Below, piece after piece: positions 1 through 12,200 of a DNA stretch of 64,000 bases. The position numbers and the translations under genes were made by a program. The stretch is from Anas platyrhynchos (taxonomy: Eukaryota; Chordata; Aves; Anseriformes; Anatidae). The notes beneath the pieces are model-generated. The model was not told the DNA's origin. It did no database searches and worked only from the letters and a program-made list of their open reading frames with translations. The first letter of the stretch is position 1; the number at the start of each line of letters is the position of its first letter. The stretch is from positions 28,980,501-29,044,500 of the forward strand of contig NC_092593.1 in NCBI RefSeq assembly GCF_047663525.1. Reading direction: 5' to 3'.

Positions 1-124
1 AGCAACAAGAGCATCACAGCAAGGCGTAAAGCAAAGCGCCCTATGGGCCTGTCTTGACACAGTGCTGAAGAAGCTGCCCATAGTACCAACCTCAGAGGTA
101 GGGACCAGGGAAAAGGACTCTTAC
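1..124 (-). other. AHR1B: AHR1B intron 8, partial
   Basis: Sequence after the exon 8 donor, running off the window. No other feature seen. Confidence 0.8.
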
Positions 125-234
125 TTCTGACGTGGTTCTCGGCACAGTACAGCATGTCGGCAGCATGGACGAACTGGTAGCCTGTGCCACACATCCGCAG
201 CTCTGCTTCAGTGTAGCCCAAAACAATCTTCCCC
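125..234 (-). CDS. AHR1B: AHR1B exon 8 (PAS-B)
   Basis: 110 nt, acceptor CTTCTGCAG, donor GTAAGA, ending phase 1. Encodes [20 protein letters not shown], then [16 protein letters not shown]. Val319 replaces the Ile common in mammals and chicken AHR1. The [11 protein letters not shown] stretch differs from the usual ELCTRGSGYQF. Last AHR1B exon in the window. Confidence 0.95.
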
Positions 235-3200
235 CTGCAGAAGAGGAAGAATGGACTCAGATGAGAGGCAGAAATCACCAGGCACAACACGAACTAGCGT
301 GCAGTAAGCATGCAGCATCACCCCTCAGCTCAGCTCTGCCACTTACTTGGCATCACACGCCAAGGGGGTGAAGTCCAGCTTGTGCTTTGTCCTGAAGATC
401 ATGTTCTTGGTTCTGATCTCCAGGATGGATGGGGGCTGCAACGGGGTGGAGATAGCAAAAAGAGCAAGCTCGGGGGGGAGTGCAGACCCATCTTCAGACC
501 TTTTGTTCTGCCCATGAAGGAATTTCAGCCTGCCTTGAAGGTTTAGAGCCTAGAAAGGGAAGAAAAGGTCAGTGCCACACAGAACTGGGTGAACTCAGTT
601 TAGGTGAACCTCCAAACTGAGGAGGTTCACGTGTTCTGCATGGGTCTCCCACAGCCCCAGCCAGGGTAACACCACAGGTCCCACCAACTGGTGCTCCTGG
701 AGTGCTGACCCTCGCAAATCCCCCACTCCCAGGTGAGCGCAGGCAGTACTCCCCTCTAAAATAAGACAGGGTTTTAGAGGGATGCTGCACTCAGCTCCCC
801 AGGGCAGCAGCTCCCCATTGCTTTCTCCCCCAGCAGCTCCCCACTGCTGGCCCACGTGGAGAAAAAGCAATTTAGTTTAAGATTTGGTACTTCTGAGAGG
901 AGAGGAACATATCCCTCAGGAACAGGTTGTACATACAGATGAAATATAAGAAAAAAAAAAACACAAAAAATCTCCTTCTTGAGGTAGGGAGATACTACAC
1001 ACAACAGAAAAGAGCACCAGGTCCTTCAAGGCCAACTTTTAAGCTCCAACAGCAGCACGAAGCCCTTGGGGGGAGCCTGCTGCAGAGCAGCCCTGTACTC
1101 ACCAGGAAGCCAGAGGAATTATCCAGGAGGCAGCGAAACCGGCACACAAAGCTCCTTTCCAGAAAGGAAGAGTTTTCTGGGGGCAGCTGATCAGGCTTGT
1201 AGGTAGCAGCAGAAGAGCCAAGACTCTTCCTCCCTGCAGGAGATAGGAAGATAGGAGCTGAGAGAGGAGCCAGAGGCTCCCAGCAGCACTGGGGACTGGA
1301 GCATCTGCAGAGCATGGGGACAGAAGTCTCGGCAGAGCCAAGGTGTGTTAGATGAGCCACAAGGACACAAACCCCATGCGGCTCGTTGCTGGTTCCACAG
1401 TGCAGAGAGGGAACAGAGCAGCTCGTGCTGGCTGTTCCTGCTTCCCAGCCTGTGCCTACCTTCAGGAGAGGGCTCCCCCTCGGGAGCGTGGGGCGGGCTG
1501 AGAGCCCAGTGGAGGTTGCGCCTGAATTCCTGCTGGTCCTCACTGTGGATCAGCTCGAAGACGCTCTGGTGCATGACATCTGTCTAGAGGAAAAAGCAAT
1601 GTGTGAGCGACGTGGCCTGCTACACTGAGCCAACACAATGTTTGGTGCCTTACGTGGCAAATGCTGCCTGCTGCACAAGCGTGGAGAGGAAGCAGGGCTG
1701 AGCAGTGGCCCTGGGGAGCTGTCCTTCCAAAGGAGATTGTGGTGCTTCCCATCTTCCCTGACCAATTGACTTCCCTGACCCTGCAGTGCTGGGATGGTGA
1801 GAAAGAGGAATTTTCTCTTCCTACTCACACAACCCCGTGTGAATGCTCAACAAGCAACGAGTCAGTTCCCAGCCTGTCTGCCCTGGAGGAATTACAGCCC
1901 TGTCTGTAGCCTAGCCTCCGTGCACACTCCCAGGAGCCTGCAGTCTCTTGGGCACCAAGAAACTTCATTTTTAGAAGATAAGAAACTCCCCATTCCACTG
2001 AGATGAGGTTTTTCTTCCAGATGAGGCTTTGCTAATGTGCCTGCAAAGATCCTCTTCAGACACTTAACTCTCTCATTTCTCGAGCTCAGTGAAGCAAGGA
2101 CACTTCACATCTCCAACTCCCAAGCCACTGAACTCAAACAGAGGGTACAGGGCTTCGTATATTGCAGGTCTGAGTCCCTGCTCCCCTCTGTGATGACTTT
2201 TGAGCCCCTAGAAAAAAGGGATGGTCTGGGGTCATGGTAATGGGTCAGGCCACCCAGCAGCCACAGACAAGGTCTTGCCTTCTTCCTTGTACATGCAACC
2301 CTCCAAAGACCCTGCAATCCCCACAGTGAACTTCAGACTATTTTCCACTGCCAAGGGAAAATCCACCCTGCAAACCCATCGCTGCCAGCCAGCGGTGTTC
2401 CACCAACCTGATGAAATCCCAGGTAGTCCTGGATCGTGTGCGAGGAGTAAAATATCAGCCCTTCTGACGTTACCACCAGCACGAAGCCATTGAGTGCCTA
2501 GGAGAGAGAGAGAGGAGGTCTGCAGGTGTGTGCCATGCTCACATCACCCTCTTCTAGCAGGGCTGCACGTTTCGTTCTGCTCAAACACTGGTCACCCCAG
2601 TCCACTGCCCCAAGACAAAACACAATACAAAGCACAGAAGCCCTGGGAGGAGATGAAGCCTTTCCAACCACATATCACTGCTGGGCCCACCAGGAGCTGT
2701 GAGCGAAGGAACATCTCCAGGTCCTGCTCGGTAGCACAGCAGCCCTGGGCAGCGCCAGCTGATCCTCTGCATTTCCTTCTCCCCCTTGCAGAAACACCCT
2801 GTGAGGGCAATAAGGAGGCAGGAGACTCCCCATCTCTGCTGCTCTGCCCCACCTGGAGCGATCCTGCTTTAACTAGCAGAGGTCAAGCCCACAGCTTATT
2901 CTTAGATTTCCTCTGTTCTGCCTCGCTCGGTTAAATCCTGCCAACTGGAGGGAAGTGGGATCCATGCCAGCGGAGCTGCACTCGCTCAGAAAGCAGACAG
3001 TGCCTTCTGCTGGGTTTCCCTGAGGTCACGTAGCTCTCTTCCATGCAGCTGCCCGAGCGTTCCCTAATCGGAACTGATGGAAAACTTTGCTTCCATCCTC
3101 ACTCGGATTCAGAAAGAGTGAATGCGGATCTGAGAACCAGTTGCAGAATGAATCCAGACACCATCAGGAACGGGTCCGTTCTGGTATTCTGGCGGAAAGA

Positions 3201-6200
3201 AGCCTTTTTGACAATCGGGGATCAAAAAAGCACTTCCCATGGGCTGCATTTAAGGTTAACCTGTGTCTGTCTGGCTGGCTCCCAGGTTTGCATCCCTGCT
3301 GGCCTCCCCGGGTGCCAGAAGAGCCTGTGCACATCCTCCACTCAAGGAAGCTGGAGGCGCTCGCTGAATGCTGTGGCCTGCTCGTATAAAACAAATGCTC
3401 AGGCTCCTCTGCCCCTGCAGGCTGAGCCATCGGAGCCTCTGTCCTCCCCCAGAAAGGCTCATTCCTACCAGCCTCACAAACCTGGGTGGTAATTTGGGTG
3501 TTGCCCTGGCAGGAAGGGACCGGGGACAGCATCGTTGGCCCCTGGAGATCCGTGAGGACTATGAGGTGCAGAGGAGCTGCCCCGCCATCCTTGGAGCTGT
3601 CCCAGTTGGTTGTTGCACAGCCAAAACCCGCCCTGTACCACTAACCTGGTGGAGGCCAGGGCAGCCAGCCCCGTCCTGCTTCCCTCGCTTCGTCATGTAC
3701 AGACATCAGGATTAATTAGGATCTAGCGCGTCGTCCCAGCCAAGTCCGGCTATTGTTGCTGCCAATTCCTGCTTCATTGTCCAGGTCCGCGTCTCCCCCC
3801 TCTCCTTCCCTTTATGCCAGGCACAAACGCTCTCTCTATTTACTGGGGTTGATCTCAGTGTGTGGGAATCCGCTGCAGAGGTTAATTAGTGCTGCCAAGT
3901 GCACTTTAACCCTTTGAGCAGCTCTGGAGGCGCTGTCTCACCGCGGTGGCAGCGAGCAAGGTCTTGCAGCACCCCGTCCTTCCTTGTCACACCACCCAAC
4001 AGGCAGACTGAGCCTGCTGAAGGCCACCTTAGTGACAAGAACAGACCAAAAACATAAGGCTGGAAAACCTCAGGAGCAGAGGGGGAGGAACAGGGTGGGC
4101 CATGTGATGAGAGAAAGGAATATCAGGCATCCAAGGTGGCAGACGGAGCAGATGAAGGTTTTTAAACTGGAGGAGTTTTTCCCCATGGCACAGAGGCAAA
4201 TTCTGACCACGTACCACATCCAGCATCCCACGGGAGAGCCCCTGCGAGAGCCAAAGCTAAAGCCAGAGCTTTCAGCCCCTCATTTGGTGCCTCTGCGAGG
4301 ACGGCCCCAAGCTCTGGTAGGGGTGTGATGAGCAGGGCATCAACCCCTGGCCAGCCCCGCTGCCCGCGGTACAGCTACACCCACAGCTCTGTGCTTTGAC
4401 AGCACAAACCCCTCGGGGTTTTGGTTATTAACCAGCATTTCTCTCACGAGGCACCGAGATCCTGGCTCCCCAGCAACCAGGCAAGACAGTAATTATAATT
4501 GGCTCCTGCATTACACCCACAGCCCATTCGCACACCACAGCAGAGGAGAAGAGCTGGCTGTCCTCGCCCAGACATCCAGGGCTGCTTCCACTGAGATAAA
4601 GGGGCTCTGGCACCTTTGATTTACAGGTGGCAGTTTTCTCCCAGGAGGATGGAAAAGGAAAGGGGAGACGACACACAGTCTCTGCCCCAGGGATCTGAAG
4701 AGTTCTTAAATGCTTTTGAGCAGAAGCTCAATCCCAGCCGCTGCAGGTGGCATTACAGCAGGTAGAAAAAGTTTTGCAACCATGGCAAAAGGCTGTCCTG
4801 ACAAATAAATATGTGAATGGAGATCAAGAACCAGACAGCTCCCTCCCACCTCACCACAAGCTTCACCAAAATGTCCTGGAATAAGTGACAGAGCAGCCTG
4901 CTTTTTGGGAAAGCTCGAAGGAGCTGGGAAGGGGATGAGAGGAAAATGCCCTTGAAGGCATCTGCCAGGGGGAGGAAGCCACTAACCTGCAGGAGCAGCT
5001 CGCCCTCTGGTACTGCCGCCACTGCCGTGCCTGGAGCGGGGCTGCCGTCACGGTCTCCATCCCTCTCTGCTTCGTTGGCACCGTGGTTCTTCAGAGCAAC
5101 TGCAGCAAAGCAGAGGGAAGGGAGGTCAGTGCTGCAGTAACGCTCCCAGGTCACCGACACCAGCACCCAAAACACAGCCCTGCCTGCAAAGCTGGGCACT
5201 GCTGCCCGGGGAAGCTGCGAAGCTCTGCCAGCCCTTTGCTTCACCCCTCCAGAGCTGACTTCAGCTGGACATTTCCCCCCCACCCCTCCATAACCTCAAA
5301 ATTCCTATTTTATCCTTTATTTTTTAAGCCTTATTCCCAGATCTTTAACAACCCCCAAGTAAAGAGCAGTTAAAGCCAGAGATCTCTAAGACAGACGTGC
5401 ATCAGCAGGAGAACGACGAGGTCCTGTGTCTGCCAACAACCGCCTGCACTCCCGTACTGCAAGAGGACACATTTAGTGAGCTCACGGGCTGGGAAAAAAA
5501 TCTCTCATCATTTGTCTCATTAAGGAGGGTTTATGCAATCAAATTAAGACAAGCCGTAGCTCACAGCAGAGCACAGCAAAACACACACATACAAGAACAG
5601 AGACACCTCTCCCTGCAAGGCTGCACCAATGTTGTGGACACCATGGGCAGCACCTTCCAGCAGCCCCAGGAAGCAGAGCCACTCGCCCTTCTGATCCCTG
5701 CGAGGAAGATGCAGTGATTATGAATTATTAAAGGTCTTCCTCCTCCCCTGCCAGCTCCCAGACAGCTGTGCCGGAGGTGCATGATAAAAATAAACCTGGT
5801 TGATAAAAGAGTGACTGAAGGGTTGAAGAGGTCTGGTGTAATGGCTTGGTATTTTCCTTCAGAAGGAAAACTTGTGAGTAATGGACTCGGATCACAAGCA
5901 CTGACTAAAAATAGACTTCGCTATCAGCATCTGGGCTGCCCGAGCTTTGGGGCCAGAGCAGACAGCAGTTAAAATCAGAGGATGACACATTATCTCTGTG
6001 CCAACATCTGCCACCAAACCACATTTCCCACAAGGGTTTCCCCAGCCTCCACCAAACAGCACTTTTTGCATCAAGCCACCCACAGAACCCCACGTAGACC
6101 TGCTCTTGGCCGTGGGCATTGTGAGCAGGCCTCCTGCTTGGTGTCCCCAGGCTTCATCTCCCCATAAACAGCCCCGTGGGTCAGCAATTCAGCAGGGCTG

Positions 6201-9200
6201 TCGTGGCACATCAGGCTGATGGAGCGGAGAGCCACCACCGCATCCTGCCGTGGCTCCATCCCCGCTACCCTGGGCGAGCAGGGAAAGCTCATCCCCAGGG
6301 GAGCGCCTGCCTTCACGCCAGCTGCATCCGGCGGGGAGACAGGACGTGAGCTTCGCCCTTGCTGCATGACCCCAGAAGGGCCTTTGCAGGAAAGAAAAAA
6401 AGGGAGAGGAGCGGCTTTTTCTGAGGACATCTGGCACCGTGCCACTCCAGCCACTGGCATTGCCTTTGCTGCTGGCAGCTGGAGGAGGAAGGCGAGGAAA
6501 GGCTTGCACATTTTTCCTGCTATTTCTCCAAAGAACAAATAGCTCCAGCCAGGACCTGCAGGCTACTTTACCACAAAAAAACTTTTATTGTGGCGAAAGA
6601 AAAATCTGCCTTCCCACGGCAGGCTGGGCATTGCATTTCTACCACTTCTGCTCACAGCCCCACTGCACCACGCACAACCTGGCAGGCTACCGCCATCCTC
6701 AAGAGTGCTCTGGTCACCCCACAGCCCCCAGGAGCATCCCATAATGACCCTGCCAGGAAGAATGGTGATCCTCATGCAGAGCTGCCACCCCCAGGAGCAG
6801 TAGATTGGGAGCCAGGGGTCCCAGCCTTGGGAAGCTGCTTCACGTGAGGCTGAAGGCACACCTCACCACCTACCAGGTTTGCCGGTGAACTCCTGAACCT
6901 GCAAGGGCTTTGCGGACCTGAGGAATCTCTGCACCAACAAGCTGGTATTAACATTTCTGAGAGGATATCTCCCAGCCCCCTTCCCTTCCCTCCACACAGG
7001 CAAAACCTTGAAGCAAGAACAGGATTTTGCATCAGCCACAGCATGAGGAGGAAAGCAAGAAGCCTCTGAAACATAACCCAGGGGTTAGTACAAGAGAGGC
7101 AGAAGAGAACTCAACCATTCCACAGCTCTTCAAGAGCAGTAACAGAGAGTGTTTTCCTGCTGCTGTTGGCATCATTTAAATAGGGCAAGAAAGCACCAAA
7201 CCCACCTGCAAGCAATGGTAGGGACACCTGCATACCAATTATTAGTTTCAGCTGATGTTGGGAGAAGGAGAGATGTCCTTTTACAAAAAAATTGACTTCT
7301 AGCTGCCTCTTTCCTTCTTCCTTTTGCTAATTCTCCAAATGCAGGATTTTTACTCATACAGAAGTAAAACCTCATGTATTTCCCAATGTATTTCCCAATC
7401 TGCCTTTTATAGCCACCCCTCGAGAAGCTCACGGGCAGCACAACCCACAGCTCTGCTCACACACCCATGCATTAAATAACACCTCAACACTGTTTTCCTG
7501 CACTGGCTTGCAAAGAAGAAACAGAATATTGTAAGCTTAAAAAAAAAAAAAAAGAGAGAGAGAGAAACAAAAGCTCTTGAGGTTCTGCAATTTTCCAGCA
7601 GAGATGGGAGTTGTTATTACCAAGTGGTGAAAAGCTGGAGCGCAGCTGTAGTGCCAGGCAGAGCACCGCTACCTGCCTCTCCAGCGTCTCTCATCGCTAC
7701 ACTGTCAGCACGCCAAGTCTGATCAGTGCTCTCTGATTTAACACACGCATCTCACAACAAGCTTACACGTCTCCGGCTACTTTGAGAAGCAAAGAACAGG
7801 AACATGCACTCAGTAAAGTGTATCCTGTTCTGGATTATTATTACTGATTTTTTTATGATTTGTCACGAACTGAGCTCTCCCTAGCCGATGCAAATTCCTC
7901 AGGCAAGGATGCCAAGTGACTTAGCGGCAGTAGTGAGCTGCTCCCCTGATGTGGAGGGTTTGAAACGCACTAGAGGGAAAGAGCATCAAGGAAATGGCGA
8001 GAGAAGCAGGCAGGGATTTGCTGACCCTGGGCAGCAGAGCCATCTCCTCCCCGGCTTGCTGACACATCACTTCATTTCTCCCCATTGTGCTGCGTGGAGC
8101 CCATTTTCTAGCAACTGGCAAATATTTCCCAAACTTCCCCTTGCTTATCCTTAATGTTATACTGCAGTGCTACTTACTGTTTCATAATACCTGCCACAGC
8201 TCCCCACTGGCACCAATTTCTTTAAATGGATTAATTATTTATCCCTTGTCTGAACGGTACAGACACAGCCAGTTCTGTGACAGCGCGTGGTGAATAATGA
8301 ATATCCTGTTAAAAGATCTAATTGCACTTTTAAAAGCAAGGAGGCCTCCACTACACGTCCCTGTTGCATCACTGAAGGCACATGGGTCTCAAAGGGAGAA
8401 GCACGAGCGGAGGTTTAAACAAGGACAAAGAGGACAAAGATGTGCCAGGCTTTCCCTTCTTCTTCCAGCACTTAGGAGGGTTTGAAAGCTCCTAACGCAG
8501 GCGAGCCACAGTCCTCCAAGCGATGACAGTCCTTGATGATAACCCACAAACTGTGACGGGAGAAGGGGGAATGGTTTTAAACTAAACAAGGGCAGGTTCA
8601 GATAAGATGCAAGGAAGAAATTTTTTCACGGTGAGGGTGGTGAGGCCCTGGAACAGGCTGCCCAGAGAAGCTGTGGGTGCCCCACCACCAGAGTGTTCAC
8701 AGCCAGTCTGGACAGGGCTTTGGGCAGCCTGGCCTGGTGAAAGATGGGGTGAGATGATCTTTAAGGTGTCTGTGAGCACAAAAACCATGCTGTGATTCCC
8801 TCCAGCGAGTTCAGGAGCTGGATTCGAAGCTGGGCTTCCAGCTGTTTCCAGCAGTGCTGACGGCTCTGCAGAACCTCTCTGCACCCCCTGTGGGCTCTCC
8901 AGCACACGTGTCCCGTCCCAGGGACCACCAAGGACCTGCACCCCAGGGCCTGGCATTCCCCCCCAGCCCTCCTGCAGGTCCTGCCTGCGACACCCCCTGC
9001 CCCTGCTGCACCGCAGCCTCCTGGAGACATTCTCATGGGGCCCAGGGAAGAGGATTTGGCAAGGAAAGCACGCGGCGGGGAAATGGCCTACCTAAGGAAA
9101 GTCACAAGACTCTCCCAGCTCAAAGCGCCCCTGGAAGCCAGCTCGTTACCTAGCAGTCAAGGGAGCCGGGGGATCACAGGACTAGGCTTTATTTTTCTTA

Positions 9201-12200
9201 CACTGTCCCCTAGGTTTTCGGGCTTCGGCTGCCCGCAGTAGGTGACTGAACCGCACGGGCGATGGAGAGCCGATGAAGTGAACGGACAAAGAGCTCACTG
9301 TTGATAACAGAGGTTTCAGAGGCACTGCTAAGTACCCCCAGAGGGCAAACGAGTGCTCGGGGTGTGAGGGGTGTCAGCTCTTGTACCCCTGGGCAGCTGG
9401 GCTCACCACAGGACGAGGCACTGCAAGAAGCACGGTGTGGACGAGCCTCCCAGCACGCGGCAGACACATGCTGCAAGAGACCCTCCTCCAAACCAGGTCC
9501 CCGGCACATTTTGGGCTCTACCCCCTGGGCTTTCAAGCGGGCCAAGCAACACACAAGACCCCATGGCTGATCCCACAGGCTGGTGGCACGTGCTGGGCCC
9601 GTGGGGAGGGATTAGGGGGAGCCAGGCACCGCCGGGCCGAGCTGCCAGCATCATGTGCGGGCCGAGGCTGTCCCAGAGCGGTGTGGCCAAGAGGGGACTG
9701 CATGGCCACACGTGGTGCCAGCAGCCGACTGGGGCTCCTTTTGGCAATATCTCCCCAAAGCAATGTTCAGGTAAAAGCACAGATGCTTCTTGCACACGGT
9801 GGCTCTGCCAGCTGAACAGGTCGCTTCCACAGCAAAGTCACATAGTCCATCCCGACCAGTGCCATGCAAATGCACTTCAAATGTACTTCATGAGAGCCTA
9901 TGAAACCTGCTCTGCATTTTGAACAATTTGTCACACGTCCAGAAGATGATTGGGAACCAGAAACAAAATGAGAGAGATTCCCCAAATTTTACCAGCGACC
10001 GTGATCCTGAATCCACCATCTGTTTTCTAGTCCCTTGAGCCCATATAAGCTTCCCCATATACCATCTACAGACAGATCAATATATTCAAATAAAACTAAA
10101 AAGTCACTGATTTTCAAATCGTTTGGGAGAAACAACAGCCTGGAGGCGAGAGCATTTCTGGCTTGCAATGAATTATTTAAGAAGGGGGCTGGAGAAATGG
10201 CAGCTGGCATAAACCTGCTGGGTGAATTGATTGATTCACCTATGGGACAGGCTGGTGGCTCTCCATAAACCAGAAGAGACCCCAAAACACTTGTTTTTTC
10301 CTGATCTGATCTCACACCGAACTTGTCAGCACTCAGCAGCTAAAGCTTTTTCCTCGGGATCGCACTTTGCATTCCCAAGGATGCTGCACAGCTCTCACGG
10401 CTCAGCACCGAGCAGACAGACAGACAGATCCCGGCTGTGCCAGCCCCCTTGAACTCTCTCCCTTGCCAAAGGGAAAAAAATAAAACATAAGGGAGACCAA
10501 AACCAAAACAAACAAACAAACAAAAAAGTAAAGGAAGGAAAAAGCAGCATATTTTGGATGCTGCAGAAGCCTTCCTAAGGTGAGTATTACTTCAGCTTCA
10601 GCACAGCACCTCAGAGAGTAGCATCACTCCAGCATTCACACCGAAGTGGACTAAAGTCACTTAAAATCACTTGATATTGTAGATGGGCTTGCCCAGAGTT
10701 GTTTTTAAAGATAAATTATTTAAATCAAAAGTCTTTAAAAAATAAACAACAAAAAAAACACAAACAAAATAGACTTTTTTTAAGCAGCAGAAGAGACTTA
10801 CCTCAATGCTCAAGCACCATTCACATCAAAAAGGATGGGACTTTATCCCCTCACTCTCACACCCGAATCACTGTGACCTGACTTAAACCAGAGATGCCCG
10901 TCCCATAGCTCCAGACACACTCACAGCTCAGCTGCTGAAGTCAAACCAACTGAGATGGGGCCACAGGGATGTCAGACCCCTGGGTGCATGGCCCTGGCCA
11001 GGGGTGGCCCCTCACGGGGCAGGAGGACCATCCTCCCCCAGGGTCACCCTGTGCTTTCCTTGTCCCAGCACAGCGTCCCTAGGGAGGAGGACAACCCCAA
11101 AGCACCCCACAACTTCTGGTGCAACGCTTTGCAGTGAGACCATCCATTTCGAAACCGCTGTTTTAAGGAAACACTCTGCCACCCCTCCATTTTATAAATT
11201 CTTCAGGCTTTTAAATCATTCATGTTTCAGGAGACCGGCAAGGCCCACACTGCACCACGGACCTCCACCCCGCGGCAGCCTGCGGTGCTTCTGCAGCCCC
11301 CAGGATCACCAGCACTGCCCTGCTGCCTCGGCCCCTTCGGAGGCACCCTCGCAGGCAGGATGAGCTCCTGGGGGTCCGAGGTGCCCCACTGGGCACCGTG
11401 CAGAGGGGTCCGGGCAGTGCCTGCAGCCTTGCAGCACAGCTCCCTGCCAGGGCACAAGCAGCGCGCAGAATGCAGGCGATACGGTCAAACAAACAAATCG
11501 ACCTCGTGCTGCAAGGCAAACAACTGCTCTCCCCGGCCATTAATTTTTCATTTCGCCCGCCTGCCAATCCTACAAGCGATGTTTCAAAGAGAATGGAAAA
11601 GGGGAGGAAAAAGAAAAAAAAAAAAGAAAAAAAGACACTCAATATATTCAGTGATTTGGGGTTAAAAAAAAAATGTTTCCGAGGTCACATGTGGTGTTTT
11701 AAGCCACTTGTATTTCAACAGGAAAATCCAGTGCTGCCCAAATACCCCTCCTGTGGGCTCCTACAAATTACAATAACAGCCCAGTGGAATGCAGGAATGT
11801 CTTTAACACGGTGTATTTTAAAAGGTTCCCAAATAAACCGTAATCACATCACAGGTAATTCTTCATCGTCAGCACAGGGAACATTCCTCCAGGCTATTGT
11901 AATGGGGGAAAATTGTCACTCGCACTGAGAAACTTCCCAACTGTGCTGCCCAGCCTGCCGCTATCCTCATGGCTGTGCCTGCCAGAGCCTGAGCCCAGGA
12001 TCTCGCAGAAACCCTCCAGCCTAAACTTCAATTTTCTACTTCAGTGGAACCCACAAACAAAATCAACGTAATCTTTAGAGATCCCTCTAATTCCAAACAG
12101 GCACCGGCTCCGCTTTTCCCGAAGCGCGAGGCGTGCGCGCATCTCCCGGAGCCTTGCGGCTGACATTCTTGCCATGTCAGAGCAAGAAAATCCAGCGTTA

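Larger units (their letters stand above)
550..2407 (-). other. AHR1B: AHR1B introns 4-6
   Basis: Intron 6 is 550-1102, intron 5 is 1234-1459 and intron 4 is 1584-2407. Apart from a short A-run near 950-967 I see no repeats or additional exons. Confidence 0.8.
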
